Positions 25,459 to 34,542 are shown, counted from the first letter of the stretch. The stretch: DNA of 64,000 nt from Thermococcus chitonophagus (GCF_002214605.1 NZ_CP015193.1:1282978-1346977); one strand, 5' to 3'. Program-made: numbers and translations. The notes: generated by a model from the sequence alone, not told the origin.

Positions 25459-25533
25459 GCCGGGATAGCCTAGAGGCCAGGCGGGGGACTGCAGATCCCC
25501 TCTACCCGGGTTCAAATCCCGGTCCCGGCTCCA
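25459..25533 (+). tRNA. tRNA-Cys (anticodon GCA)
   Basis: Acceptor GCCGGGA pairs with TCCCGGC, and the anticodon stem GGGGA/TCCCC encloses CTGCAGA (anticodon GCA). The T arm CCGGG-TTCAAAT-CCCGG is normal, the discriminator is T and CCA is encoded. It lies 15 bases after tRNA-Ser and its acceptor stem is identical to that of the nearby tRNA-Thr. No intron. Confidence 0.97.
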
Positions 25534-25568
25534 CAATATTTTTCTATGAATTCCCCTAGAGAAGTAAC

Positions 25569-26238
25569 ATGGACTATTTTCAAGACTCCAAAAGGATAGA
25601 AGGAGAGATATGGAACTGCTTAGATGTGAGAGGGAAGATAGTTCTCGACGTTGGCCTAGGGAATTCAACAAGAAAACTGTTCGATCTTAGGAGCTTATGT
25701 TATAGTTGTAGAGAACGATATAAAGAGTCCTCAAAAATTATCTTTCGATCCCCATAATACTCTGCGACTTCCTGAAGCTTCCGTTTAGGGGGAGATTGCA
25801 GATATAACAGTTTTCAGTTTTGTCCTGCACGAAATAAACCCTAAATTTCATCTAGAGGCTCTGTTTGTGGCGAGAAAACTTGCTCAAACGGTTATGATAG
25901 TCGAGCCAGTACCAAGTGGAAATGAAGCTTACCTTAGATTTGCGGAACTGTGGAGAAAAGCTATGACAAGCATTGGAAGATATGAAGTGTATCAACTCCC
26001 AGAATACTGGTGGAGATTAGCTAAGGAGGCTGGATTTAATATCACTCTGAAGAAAATCATTAGATGGAATTCATACGTGCCCAGTGAAGTCCTGATGAAT
26101 ATGGGAGAAGAAACTGTTAAAGAGTGGAAGGAGCTTGGAGTTCATAAAGAGATAATTGAGGAATTCAAAGAATTTCTAAAAGAAAAACCAAAAATGAAGT
26201 GGTCCGACATAGCAGTCATAGTAGCTTCAAGAGCTTAG
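25569..26238 (+). pseudogene. class I SAM-dependent methyltransferase, broken
   Basis: Three pieces make one methyltransferase-like protein. Piece one ends in the SAM-binding motif KIVLDVGLGNSTRKLFDL. A frameshift near 25689 (one base too many in CTTAGGAGC) moves to AYVIVVENDIKSPQKLSF. An in-frame TAG at 25786-25788 then interrupts before GEIADITVFSFVLHEINPKF, and the frame runs on to 26238 with VARKLAQTVMIVEPVPSGNE. Two lesions argue for a genuine pseudogene rather than a sequencing slip. The last 12 bases overlap the alanine aminotransferase gene. Substrate unknown. Confidence 0.8.
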
Positions 26239-27423
26239 CCTTTCCCTCATGAACTTCTCAAACCTATCCATGGCCTCCTCAAGGATTTCAACTGGTGGCA
26301 AGAACACCGCCCTGAAGTGGCCTCTTCCGTACTCGCCAAAGCCAGAGCCATGGACAAAGAGGACATGGGCATTGTGCAGAACATCTAGAACAAACTCCTT
26401 ATCGTCCTTCCAGGGGCCATCCTCTATCTTGGGGAATATGTAGAAGGCACCCTGGGGCTTAGTGGTGGATATTCCCGGGATCTCGTTTAGTCTCTTGTAG
26501 ATGTAGTCCCTCCTCTCCTTCAGCTTTTTCATGTACTCTTCAAGGTAGTCCATTGATCCAGTTAAGCCTGCTATGGCCGCAAATTGAGCGGGAGTGTTTG
26601 GGCAGATTCTTATCCTTGCCAGCTTATCGACCGCTTCCCTTATCTCGGCGAGCTTATTCTCAGGATCAACGTAGTAGAGGTAGCCAAGCCTCCATCCAGT
26701 GGCAAAGTAGACCTTTGAGAGGCCGTTCATCACTATAACCGGGACATCCTTGGTCAGGGATCCTGGGGATACATGCTTGCCCTCATACGTCATAAGGTCA
26801 TATATCTCATCACTTATAACAGGAATGTCATACTCTCCTGCAACGTTGAGGATTTCTTTTAATGTTTTCTTTTCGTAGAGGGCTCCAGTTGGATTGTTTG
26901 GATTTATGACGGCTATCGCCTTTGTTCTTTCGGTTATCTTCCTTCTTAGGTCATCGATGTCAGGCTGCCATCCGTCCTCCTCAACCGTCCTGTACTCTAC
27001 GGGAACGCCTCCCAGGAACTTAACCAAACCAGTGTATGGAGGATAGCTCGGACCTGGGATCAAGACCTCATCTCCAGGATCCAAGAGCGCGCCAAATAAC
27101 AGCTGTAGCGCCTCAGTAACTGCTGCAGTCACTCTTACATCCTCAGGAGTTATGTCAACTCCATTCTTCTTTTTCTCCCTCTCGACTATAGCCTCTCTCA
27201 GCTCGAGAAGACCCTCACTATCTCCATAGTAGTTGTGGCCATCCTTAATTGCCTTACAGTATGCCTCCTTCATGTGCTCAGGGGGCTGAAAGTCAAACTT
27301 CACTGGGTCGCCAATGTTCAGTCTTATAACCTTAATTCCCTTCTTTTCGAGCTCTCTCGCTGGTAGAACAACATCCCTAATTGCGTACTCAATCGAGAGT
27401 GCCCTTTTAGATGCCTTAATCAT
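26227..27423 (-). CDS. alanine aminotransferase (class I/II)
   Basis: 398 residues, closely matching my recollection of the characterised Pyrococcus furiosus alanine aminotransferase in length and sequence. Features include IGDPVKFDFQPPEHMKEAY, the cofactor region VINPNNPTGALYEKKT, SDEIYDLMTYEG and the PLP-binding Lys in MNGLSKVYFATGWRLGY. It interconverts pyruvate plus glutamate with alanine plus 2-oxoglutarate, allowing alanine to serve as an electron sink during sugar fermentation. Divergent from nog1, with about 170 bases of A/T-rich promoter region between them. Confidence 0.92.
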   Translation of the reverse strand: MIKASKRALSIEYAIRDVVLPARELEKKGIKVIRLNIGDPVKFDFQPPEHMKEAYCKAIKDGHNYYGDSEGLLELREAIVEREKKKNGVDITPEDVRVTAAVTEALQLLFGALLDPGDEVLIPGPSYPPYTGLVKFLGGVPVEYRTVEEDGWQPDIDDLRRKITERTKAIAVINPNNPTGALYEKKTLKEILNVAGEYDIPVISDEIYDLMTYEGKHVSPGSLTKDVPVIVMNGLSKVYFATGWRLGYLYYVDPENKLAEIREAVDKLARIRICPNTPAQFAAIAGLTGSMDYLEEYMKKLKERRDYIYKRLNEIPGISTTKPQGAFYIFPKIEDGPWKDDKEFVLDVLHNAHVLFVHGSGFGEYGRGHFRAVFLPPVEILEEAMDRFEKFMRERLSS

Positions 27424-27594
27424 ATAATCACCATGAAATATTATATCGATCCCAGTTAAATTATTTGTTCAAAAATTTTTCCAAATTAAAATGTTCATAC
27501 AAGAAAATCTATCGAGACCAGATGGGAAACCGTTTATAAGCTTCCCAAGAGTATGAGGTGAAGGCTAAGCTCACGATAATCCGGAGGTGAGAAA

Positions 27595-28668
27595 ATGAGG
27601 AATCCTTTTGAGAGAATGCCAACCGTGCTTACCGCTGATGAATTAATAGATAAAGCCTTTAGGCGAGCTGAAAGGGCTGCATCTGCCTTTAAGCCCAGGG
27701 GGGATAGAGTGAGAAAGGCAAGACAAAGGGAAGAGCTTAGGATAAGAACAGTGAGTAACGTGATAAGGGACAATCTAAGGAAGGTACTAGAGCGAACTCC
27801 TGGTTTATCAACACTTCCTAAATTCTACCAAGAGCTGGTCGATGTACTTGTTGACAGGGATACATTCCACAAGGCCATGGCTGGCATAGATTGGGCAATA
27901 AGGATGGTGAGGGAGCTGGAGGAGAGATACATTGAGAGGATCAGGTACTCGAGGGATCCAGATGAAATGGCCCAATTGAGGAGGCAGTTCTATGGCAGAG
28001 TTGCAAGCGTTCTTCGTGACATAGATGACAGGCTCAGGTATCTAAACAAGGCCAGAGAGGTTCTAAAAGACCTGCCGGTAGTTGATTTGGAGGTTCCAAC
28101 CGTTGTCATAGCTGGACATCCAAATGTTGGCAAGTCAACCCTACTTAAGGCCCTCACGACTGCAAAGCCAGAAATAGCTAGCTATCCGTTCACGACCAGA
28201 GGAATAAACGTAGGACAATTTGAGGATGGGTACTTTAAGTATCAAGTAATTGATACTCCAGGGTTACTTGATAGACCAATAAGCGAGAGAAATGAGATAG
28301 AAAAGCAAGCAATATTGGCCCTGAAGCACCTTGGAAAATTAATCATTTACATCTTCGACCCGAGTGAGTATTGTGGATTTCCAATAGAGGAGCAGATGCA
28401 TCTGTTCGAAGAGATATACAGGGAGTTTGGAGAGTTCCCATTCATCGTTGTGCTAAATAAGGTAGATGTGGCCAAGGAAGATCAAGTAAAAGTTATTGAA
28501 GAATTCGTGAGAAAGAAGGGACTTGAACCAATAAAAATTTCAGCAATGAAGGGTATTGGGGTAGAAAAAGTTAGGGAGGAAATCGTGAAAAAGTTGAGAC
28601 CTATGGCCCAAGAACTCGCAAAGAAGAAAATTGAAGAGGAACTAAGAAGATACAGAGCTGACCTCTGA
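27595..28668 (+). CDS. Nog1-type nucleolar GTP-binding protein homologue
   Basis: 357 residues. The helical N-terminal domain begins MRNPFERMPTVLTADELID. The G domain shows G1 AGHPNVGKSTL (about residue 172), G2 in the SYPFTTRG region, G3 DTPGLLD and G4 NKVD, with G5-like SAMKG. Nog1 belongs to the Obg-HflX GTPases and acts in large ribosomal subunit assembly. The archaeal protein lacks the long eukaryotic extensions. GGAGGTGAG precedes the ATG. The last 27 bases overlap the convergent DUF996 gene. Confidence 0.93.
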   Translation: MRNPFERMPTVLTADELIDKAFRRAERAASAFKPRGDRVRKARQREELRIRTVSNVIRDNLRKVLERTPGLSTLPKFYQELVDVLVDRDTFHKAMAGIDWAIRMVRELEERYIERIRYSRDPDEMAQLRRQFYGRVASVLRDIDDRLRYLNKAREVLKDLPVVDLEVPTVVIAGHPNVGKSTLLKALTTAKPEIASYPFTTRGINVGQFEDGYFKYQVIDTPGLLDRPISERNEIEKQAILALKHLGKLIIYIFDPSEYCGFPIEEQMHLFEEIYREFGEFPFIVVLNKVDVAKEDQVKVIEEFVRKKGLEPIKISAMKGIGVEKVREEIVKKLRPMAQELAKKKIEEELRRYRADL

Positions 28669-29205
28669 CTTCTGTACTTCTTCGGGTAAGGAGAAGAAGG
28701 CCACTATCTCAAGGATCGCTGCTATTATAGCGATTAAAGCTCCTATTCCTATTATTAGCAGTATTGCTCCTATGAAGTATAGCAAACCTGCCGTTTTGAA
28801 CATGTCCACCCCAGTATACTGTGCTATGAGCTCGTAGCTTTTCTTCCTGAAGTACATTCCAATTATCATTGCTATCCACAGAATTATGAGGCCAACTAGT
28901 ACAACTCCTATGAAGCTTAAGATATTTGTCGGCATGAGCTCTTTTGGATTCAAGAACGCTGCACCCACGGTTGCTACAACTATTATTATAAAGACTATCA
29001 ATCCACCAACGATTGCTATGAATGCCTTGAGGAAATAGCTGAAAATATCTTTATCTCCGGTTTCGTCGCTTATTATTTTCACTGCCAGGAAAATTAGCAC
29101 TAAGCCTACAATTGAGAGAACAAAACCTATATGAGGTACCAGTGGCCCTACTAGACCTATTATTGCTCCAATACCACCATACATCTTTGCATTACTCATT
29201 GACAT
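28642..29205 (-). CDS. membrane protein, DUF996-like
   Basis: 187 residues from the ATG at 29205, chosen because GGTGATC lies just upstream; a longer frame starts 48 bases earlier. About five membrane helices rich in Ile and Gly are seen (YGGIGAIIGLVGPLVPHIGF, then further segments at AIVGGLIVFIIIVV and LSFIGVVLVGLIILWIAMII). The pattern agrees with the DUF996 family, of unknown function. It stands alone between nog1 and a DUF2284 gene. The C-terminus ends in a short Ser-rich tail. Confidence 0.75.
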   Translation of the reverse strand: MSMSNAKMYGGIGAIIGLVGPLVPHIGFVLSIVGLVLIFLAVKIISDETGDKDIFSYFLKAFIAIVGGLIVFIIIVVATVGAAFLNPKELMPTNILSFIGVVLVGLIILWIAMIIGMYFRKKSYELIAQYTGVDMFKTAGLLYFIGAILLIIGIGALIAIIAAILEIVAFFSLPEEVQKSEVSSVSS

Positions 29206-29267
29206 TTGGATCACCATGTAAGGTGAACAGGATTTCCTTATAAACTTTACCACATTAAGTTCGAACT

Positions 29268-29729
29268 TCAGTCTATAAGTATTAATCCATACAAGACAGG
29301 TTCATTAAAGTCTAGTGTTACAATTGAGGTTAGTTCTATGCCAACGGCATCAACACTTGGTCTTACTTTTTCTGGCATTTTACACACTCCTGTTGTCTCA
29401 AATGTGCATTCTTCGCACAAGTTGCAGTTTCCTGGGAAAAGTGCTATGGCATATGGATAGCCATTCCTGAAGTATTCTTTCTCCTTTTCTAAGAGCCATA
29501 GTAAAATTCTCCTCTTCTCCTTTTCGAAGTCCTCTGTATTGATCTTAAACTTCACGAGTAGCGCTTTCTTGTAGTGCTTTATGAGATCCACGGTATCCCT
29601 CCAAGAGGGGACATGAGGAGGACAGCTCGGTCTTTTGCCGTACATGGGACATGCCATGCACTTCCATACTGGCCTTGGAGATACGACGATTGAACTTGCG
29701 TCAATTTCCCTCTCCCAAACAACTTCCAT
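29268..29729 (-). CDS. DUF2284 predicted metal-binding protein
   Basis: 153 residues with seven conserved-looking Cys: KCMACPMYGKRPSCPPHVPS in the N-terminal third, then GNCNLCEECTF and GVCKMPEKVRPS. This Cys pattern defines DUF2284, where the residues probably hold an iron-sulfur cluster or zinc. No function is established. The gene is followed by the DUF996 gene on the same strand with a 60-base gap and is divergent from gcvH. Confidence 0.82.
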   Translation of the reverse strand: MEVVWEREIDASSIVVSPRPVWKCMACPMYGKRPSCPPHVPSWRDTVDLIKHYKKALLVKFKINTEDFEKEKRRILLWLLEKEKEYFRNGYPYAIALFPGNCNLCEECTFETTGVCKMPEKVRPSVDAVGIELTSIVTLDFNEPVLYGLILID

Positions 29730-29800
29730 TTGACGATCTCCCCTAACCAGTATGCAAGGCTTTAAAAATGATATTTTGTATTCCTAAAATGGTGATCCCC

Positions 29801-30205
29801 ATGATCGAGGTCGGAGAATACAAGGTAAAGGAAGGACTGTACTATACAAAAGACCATGAGTGGGTTAAGGTTCTCGACGACGGAACTGTCCTCGTTGGAA
29901 TTAGCGATTATGCACAGAAAGAGCTCGGCGATTTGGCGTATGTTGAACTACCTGAAGTGGGAAAGGAAGTAAATAAGGGCGATGTTCTATGTGAGGTTGA
30001 GAGCGTAAAGGCGGTAAGCGAAGTCTATGCTCCAGTTAGCGGAGAGGTTGTTGAGGTAAATGAAGAGCTCAGTGATAGCCCAGAAAAAATCAATGAAGAT
30101 CCATACGAGGCATGGATAGCCAAGATAAAGCCAAAGAACTTAGAAGAGGAGTTGAAGGAGCTAATGGATGCAAATGCTTATGCGGAGTACCTAAAAACGC
30201 TTTAA
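29801..30205 (+). CDS. gcvH: glycine cleavage system H protein
   Basis: 134 residues from the ATG at 29801, preceded by GGTGATCCCC. Upstream in-frame codons would place the start inside the ribosome site. The lipoyl domain is complete: [13 protein letters not shown], then [17 protein letters not shown] and the lipoylation Lys in [16 protein letters not shown] protein carries the aminomethyl group between the P, T and L proteins of glycine cleavage. The other subunits are not in this window. The last 4 bases overlap the end of the convergent eS17 gene. Confidence 0.95.
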   Translation: MIEVGEYKVKEGLYYTKDHEWVKVLDDGTVLVGISDYAQKELGDLAYVELPEVGKEVNKGDVLCEVESVKAVSEVYAPVSGEVVEVNEELSDSPEKINEDPYEAWIAKIKPKNLEEELKELMDANAYAEYLKTL

Positions 30206-30405
30206 AGTATCTTCCCTTCCTTCTTCATTCTCATAAGCTTTGTCACGTAACCGGCGATCCTGTTTCTTATCTTCTTGCTAGTTACGTTGGTTAGTTCTTG
30301 AACCTTCTTCTTGTTGTGCTCGAAGTCCGTGGTGAACTCATTTGGATACCTGTCAACTAACTCCCTCGCGACCCTCTTAATGAAACCCTGCCTGATCTTT
30401 CCCAT
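30202..30405 (-). CDS. rps17e: 30S ribosomal protein eS17 (S17e)
   Basis: 67 residues from the ATG at 30405 ([20 protein letters not shown]), chosen by comparison with the family length and the upstream site GGGGTGG. An ATG three codons earlier would be possible. Basic blocks [20 protein letters not shown] contact rRNA of the small subunit. Converges with gcvH with a 4-base overlap. Confidence 0.95.
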   Translation of the reverse strand: MGKIRQGFIKRVARELVDRYPNEFTTDFEHNKKKVQELTNVTSKKIRNRIAGYVTKLMRMKKEGKIL

Positions 30406-30481
30406 TCTCACCACCCCTCCTTATTCATCCACTCTCCGCTAAACCGTAGCAGTTTTAAACTTTTACCTGCATCCACCGAGC

Positions 30482-31132
30482 ATGATGGACTTGCATACAC
30501 ACACAAGATATTCGGATGGTATAGGTTTAATAAGGGACAACGTTTCCTGGGCAGAAAAAAGGAGACTTAAAATAGTAGGAATTAGTGACCATATCCACTT
30601 CTTCACCCCAGGAATATTTTCCAAGTACGTGAGAGAGATCAGAACTGTAAGAGACGAGAGCGAAATTGTAGTACTCGCCGGGATAGAGGCAAACATAACT
30701 GAGAGCGGGCCAGACATAACGGAAGAATTTGCAAGAGAGCTCGATTATGTTATAGCTAGCGTGCACGAGTGGTTTGGAGAGGGAGAGTGGTATAGGTACT
30801 TGGAGTACGTTAAAAAGGCTATAATAGATGAAAACGTAGATATAATAGGCCACTTTGGCAACACCTTCCCCTGGATAGGATATCCTCCATGGGAGGAGGT
30901 TCTCGAGGTTATAAAACTCGCAGAAGAATACGGCAAAGCCTTCGAGATAAGTGCCAGGTACAAAGTCCCGGATTTGGATTTCATTAGAGAATGTGTAAAA
31001 AGAGGAGTCAAGCTTTCACTAGCAACTGACGCTCATAGACCGGATGACGTTGGAAAAATAGAGTGGAGCCTAAAAATGCTTAAAAAAGCAGGAGGAAGTG
31101 AGGAGGATCTAGTGTTCTCAGAGCTTCTCTAG
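30482..31132 (+). CDS. PHP-domain metal-dependent phosphoesterase
   Basis: 216 residues. The PHP motifs are visible: DLHTHTRYSDG at the N-terminus, GISDHIHFF, the Glu of LAGIEANI, IASVHEWF, IIGHFGN and LATDAHRPDDVG, together forming a trinuclear metal site. Relatives include histidinol phosphate phosphatase and PolX exonucleases. The short length and missing HisK signature leave the substrate open. A TTTTAAAC element about 25-30 bases before the ATG suggests a leaderless transcript. The 3' end overlaps the next, convergent gene by 15 bases. Confidence 0.85.
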   Translation: MMDLHTHTRYSDGIGLIRDNVSWAEKRRLKIVGISDHIHFFTPGIFSKYVREIRTVRDESEIVVLAGIEANITESGPDITEEFARELDYVIASVHEWFGEGEWYRYLEYVKKAIIDENVDIIGHFGNTFPWIGYPPWEEVLEVIKLAEEYGKAFEISARYKVPDLDFIRECVKRGVKLSLATDAHRPDDVGKIEWSLKMLKKAGGSEEDLVFSELL

Positions 31133-31666
31133 GACGTCCTTAGCTATATCTCCAAGCTTAACCCACTTCATGCCTTCAAATGGCAGTATTATCTTATCTT
31201 CAACCCCTGTAAGCTTCTCCACATCATCCCTATACTTGCTCAGGCCAAGCTCTTTGATCAGCAGCAGAGCAAAGGCTATGGTGTTCTTGTCCCCCTCTGA
31301 TAAAAGCTTTGGAACATGCTTGTCTATTGCATCTTTGAACTTAGAACCGTGAACTTTAACTATTTCCATTGCAAGTCCCATGGCTCCCTCTTTAACGTAA
31401 GGGTTCTTTGAGAGAACTAGTGACAACGCTTTATCAACGAGATCTGAGGAAACATCTATAGAATCGGGGCTCTCTCTGAGAATCGTCATTAGGACAAACA
31501 GTGCATCTCCAACAGTCCCAGGGTTGGAATCTGATAGCAGTTCTATAAGATCTCTTATTGTTTTTTTGTCTTTTAGTGCCTTTTCAATTACTTCATCCAT
31601 TTTATTCTCTTCCATTAGTTTCTTTATTTTATCTTTTCCTTTTTTACCAAATGAAAATAGGCCCAT
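31118..31666 (-). CDS. HEAT-like repeat protein, hypothetical
   Basis: 182 residues from the ATG at 31666, preceded by AAGGTGGG; a GTG three codons earlier lies inside that site. The protein is entirely helical with a basic start (MGLFSFGKKGKDKIKKLMEE). Helical pairs such as TVGDALFVLMTILRE, VKEGAMGLAMEIVKVHG and IAFALLLIKELG look like HEAT or armadillo repeats. No enzyme motif is seen. A protein-protein interaction role is plausible. Confidence 0.65.
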   Translation of the reverse strand: MGLFSFGKKGKDKIKKLMEENKMDEVIEKALKDKKTIRDLIELLSDSNPGTVGDALFVLMTILRESPDSIDVSSDLVDKALSLVLSKNPYVKEGAMGLAMEIVKVHGSKFKDAIDKHVPKLLSEGDKNTIAFALLLIKELGLSKYRDDVEKLTGVEDKIILPFEGMKWVKLGDIAKDVLEKL

Positions 31667-31736
31667 CTTGCCCACCTTAATTCAAGAAATCAAAAAATTA
31701 GGATTTAAAACTTATTCCCTAAAAATGTTGAGATTA

Positions 31737-32405
31737 TCAATCAAGCATGCCTAAGACCTTGTCGACTTCGTTGGCAACTTCCACATCGAACAAGTGAATT
31801 GTCGGAATAGTCCAGAAGACCCTATAATTGTGGGTCTTGTCCTCTTCTCCAAAGTACTGGAACACGAACCTTCCGAACCCAGTTAAATCTCTGTGTATAT
31901 CCCTAACCTCTCTGAGTACTCTCCTAACCTTTGGGGGATACTCCTCATAGGGCAGGGGGATTGAGTTTATGAAGACATTGTCCTTGTAAAAGTCGGTTGT
32001 TAATCCAACGGCCCTAACAGTTTTCAATAGCTGAGTAAACTTTTCCTTTTCCCAGAACCTCTTGAGTATTATCCTGGGGTCCTCTTTAGCTAAGGGAAAT
32101 CTCGCATCTTCCTCCTCGAGCCAGAACTCCAAGTAGGGCTGGCCTCTCTCAATAACTATCCTCGCTAGCAACCTTGCGTTCTCCGGGATCTCTTTCTGAG
32201 TTTCTTCAATGTGGTATTCCTTCCCATGAACGGTGTATGTTTCTCCCTCTTTTCTCTCGCCAACCTTCGATACAAAGTATGCCCTCTCTCCTTCAATAGT
32301 TCCTAGGTGCAGATCATACCCCCACGCCTTAAGGTCCCTCATTCTGAACCTTCTCTCTGCTGGCACAACTCCAGGGTTCTCAATTATGTAGTAGCCCTCT
32401 AGCAC
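31737..32405 (-). CDS. conserved hypothetical protein
   Basis: 222 residues, not recognised as a named family. It is soluble, alpha/beta and charged, with no Cys, and shows no nucleotide-binding or nuclease motif. Blocks include ENPGVVPAERRFRMRDLKAWG, given here in part as VVPAERRFRMRDLKAWGYD, and a C-terminal YRVFWTIPTIHLFDVEVAN. It is divergent from the ThiI-like gene with a gap of about 90 bases, so the two may share regulation, but no operon partner is adjacent. Confidence 0.7.
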   Translation of the reverse strand: MLEGYYIIENPGVVPAERRFRMRDLKAWGYDLHLGTIEGERAYFVSKVGERKEGETYTVHGKEYHIEETQKEIPENARLLARIVIERGQPYLEFWLEEEDARFPLAKEDPRIILKRFWEKEKFTQLLKTVRAVGLTTDFYKDNVFINSIPLPYEEYPPKVRRVLREVRDIHRDLTGFGRFVFQYFGEEDKTHNYRVFWTIPTIHLFDVEVANEVDKVLGMLD

Positions 32406-32496
32406 TTTTTCCTCACCAATAGTTATTAAAACGTGAGAGCTTTTAAAGCTTTGGTTTGAGCTAAATCCTTAAATGCGATTGAGAGAATTGGAACCC

Positions 32497-33399
32497 ATGA
32501 ACACCGTGATCGTTAGATACGGAGAGATAGGGACGAAGTCCAGGCAGACGCGAAGATGGTTTGAGAGGATTCTAATAAATAACATAAGAGAAGCTCTCGT
32601 CAGCGAGGACATTGAGTACAAGGAGGTATTTTCAAAGCACGGAAGGGTGATAGTTAGGACCAATAGAGCAGTCGAAGCGAGTAGCGTCCTTGTCAGGGTT
32701 TTCGGAATAGTTTCACTATCACCGGCAATGGAAGTTGAGGCATCCCTTGAAAAGATAAACAAAACCGCCCTCAAGCTGTTCCGAAAAAAAGCAAAAGAGC
32801 TCAGCATTAAAAACCCAAAGTTTAGGGTAACCGCGAGAAGAATAACTAAAGAGTTTCCCCTCAACAGCCTCGAACTACAGGCAAAGGTTGGAGAGTACAT
32901 ACTGGAGAACGAGGAGTGCGAAGTTGACCTACACAATTACGATATTGAGGTTGGAATTGAAATAATGGAAGGGAGAGCCTACATCTTTACGGAGAAGATT
33001 AGAGGATGGGGTGGGCTCCCCATTGGAACCCAAGGAAAGATGGTAGGAATTCTCGAAGACAAAAAATCCGCTTTAGCAATATTCCTCATGATGAAAAGAG
33101 GAGTTGAGGTAATTCCCGTCTACGCGGGCAATGAAAACGTTAAGGAGCTGTGGTTGAGAATAAAGAAGTTCGCTTATGGATCGAAAGGAGACCTCATAAG
33201 GGTTGAATCTTTAGGAAAAGTAAACAAGATTATCAAGGACTTTGGAGCAAAGGGAGTTATAAAGGGGTTACAACTTCATGAAGGGACTGAAGAAGAGATA
33301 AAGAAGGATAAGAAAATGTTCACAGTTCCCGTTTACTATCCATTAATAGCCCTACCCCAGGACTACATAGAGGATGTCGCTAAGCGAATTCCTCTTTAG
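32497..33399 (+). CDS. ThiI-like THUMP-domain protein lacking the PP-loop motif
   Basis: 300 residues from the ATG at 32497 (MNTVIVRYGEIGTKSRQTRR), in line with the close relative in P. horikoshii for which I recall a crystal structure (PH1313). An ATG 24 bases earlier is possible. The N-terminal ferredoxin-like and THUMP domains resemble 4-thiouridine synthetase ThiI and should bind tRNA. The ATP pyrophosphatase loop, normally SGGxDS, is replaced by the LEDKKSALAIF region, and no catalytic Cys motif is apparent. It may therefore bind tRNA without thiolating it. Overlaps the next gene's end by 20 bases. Confidence 0.82.
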   Translation: MNTVIVRYGEIGTKSRQTRRWFERILINNIREALVSEDIEYKEVFSKHGRVIVRTNRAVEASSVLVRVFGIVSLSPAMEVEASLEKINKTALKLFRKKAKELSIKNPKFRVTARRITKEFPLNSLELQAKVGEYILENEECEVDLHNYDIEVGIEIMEGRAYIFTEKIRGWGGLPIGTQGKMVGILEDKKSALAIFLMMKRGVEVIPVYAGNENVKELWLRIKKFAYGSKGDLIRVESLGKVNKIIKDFGAKGVIKGLQLHEGTEEEIKKDKKMFTVPVYYPLIALPQDYIEDVAKRIPL

Positions 33400-33781
33400 C
33401 TTCTTCTCCCGCAACAACCCCTCCATTCTCTCCCCCATTATTCAGCTCATGAATCTCGTACAACTTCAAGGGGACCTTTTTAAGAGCCTTGCCTACAACA
33501 GCCTTAGCTATTCTCTCCGCATGCTCGAGGCTTTGAGCGTTGAAGACCTTTAAGGTCAGGTATATTCCCACAAGCCCAACGTTTCCAACAACAAACGCGC
33601 TCTCAAATTCGGCACCACAAACTGGACACTTTGAGTATCCTATCTCAACCCTAACGAAATCGAGCTTTTCCTTCTCCAATGCGCTTATCACTTTATTTGC
33701 GGCAACCTCAATTGCCTCTTCAACATCTCTCACGTCCTTAACTATAATTGGAGCTTCTAAAACTACTATGTAATCTCCCAT
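33380..33781 (-). CDS. UPF0212 (DUF555) family protein
   Basis: 133 residues from the ATG at 33781 (MGDYIVVLEAPIIVKDVRD), chosen for the strong site GGTGAGGTGAG. An earlier in-frame start lies inside the upstream gene. A single zinc-ribbon-like knuckle CPVCGAEFES is present near residue 50, and the rest is alpha/beta. The family is restricted to archaea and has no known function. It lies 10 bases downstream of the DUF357 gene in one transcript. Confidence 0.8.
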   Translation of the reverse strand: MGDYIVVLEAPIIVKDVRDVEEAIEVAANKVISALEKEKLDFVRVEIGYSKCPVCGAEFESAFVVGNVGLVGIYLTLKVFNAQSLEHAERIAKAVVGKALKKVPLKLYEIHELNNGGENGGVVAGEEAKEEFA

Positions 33782-33791
33782 GGCTCTCACC

Positions 33792-34085
33792 TCACCCAAA
33801 GGCAAACAGCCTGTTGTCGTCTCCCTTAAAGACACCTAACCTCACTCCTGCATCGATAAAGCCGTGCGCATAATTTAAAGCAGCAAAGGCTGTCACATAG
33901 TCCCCTCTTTTGAAGTAGTACTCAGCATCTTGAAAGTAGCTTTTGGCCATTGTTAAAAAGTCTTTCGCGACTATATAAAGGTGGCTTCTCTCATCTACCA
34001 CAATCTCAAGCTTTTCCAGAGCCTCTTTGGTTATCCTGAAGTACTTTTCAAGCTTTTCCTTGGTTATTATATTGTTCACCTGCAT
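33792..34085 (-). CDS. DUF357 family protein
   Basis: 97 residues from the ATG at 34085 ([20 protein letters not shown]). An ATG at 34142 would add 19 residues but would overlap the start codon of the divergent gene and leave no room for either promoter, so the shorter form is preferred. The protein is helical, with [20 protein letters not shown] and [20 protein letters not shown] forming the DUF357 core, a HEPN-like small helical bundle. Function unknown. Confidence 0.8.
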   Translation of the reverse strand: MQVNNIITKEKLEKYFRITKEALEKLEIVVDERSHLYIVAKDFLTMAKSYFQDAEYYFKRGDYVTAFAALNYAHGFIDAGVRLGVFKGDDNRLFAFG

Positions 34086-34140
34086 AGACAAACACACAAA
34101 ATCAGCAACAGTTAATAACTGTTTTGCTTTGACATTAGGC

Positions 34141-34542
34141 ATGATAAAACTTATATCAAGAGAGGAGGCAATAAGAAGAGCTGAGAGGATTAAGAGGGAA
34201 AATGAACTGATTTATGGAGTTGATTTCGAGATACTCCATGACATAGTTGACATAAGAGAATTGATACCAACGCAAAAAGAACTCAGCAGAAAGAAACTTG
34301 AGGCTGTTATTCAACGCGTTCTTCATGGGTATGATGCTCCAATAATATGCCTATATTACCGAGGAAAACTATACCTACTAGATGGGCATCACAGGGTGTA
34401 TGCTTGTAGGATCCTGGGGACAGAAAAAGTAGAAGCTCTAATTTTAAGACCCAAGAAGACAATAAAGAGTAACATTGGTGAGTCTGTGAAAAGGCAAGGA
34501 CTCAAAAGCATCGAAGATATGATTGTTGTACATGAGATATAA
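34141..34542 (+). CDS. ParB/sulfiredoxin-fold protein
   Basis: 133 residues. A ParB-N/Srx-like core contains [20 protein letters not shown], with the typical DGHHR motif. The family includes ParB-type CTPases, sulfiredoxin and the serine kinase SerK of Thermococcales, and this protein is much shorter than SerK. Which activity applies cannot be decided from sequence alone. No chromosome-partition partner is adjacent. The start codon abuts the putative promoter region shared with the divergent DUF357 gene. Confidence 0.75.
   Translation: MIKLISREEAIRRAERIKRENELIYGVDFEILHDIVDIRELIPTQKELSRKKLEAVIQRVLHGYDAPIICLYYRGKLYLLDGHHRVYACRILGTEKVEALILRPKKTIKSNIGESVKRQGLKSIEDMIVVHEI

Noticed and set aside
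25339..25671. 110-codon open frame on the minus strand through the tRNA genes.
   Set aside because: It runs antisense through tRNA-Ser and tRNA-Cys, and its amino acid content reflects tRNA sequence.
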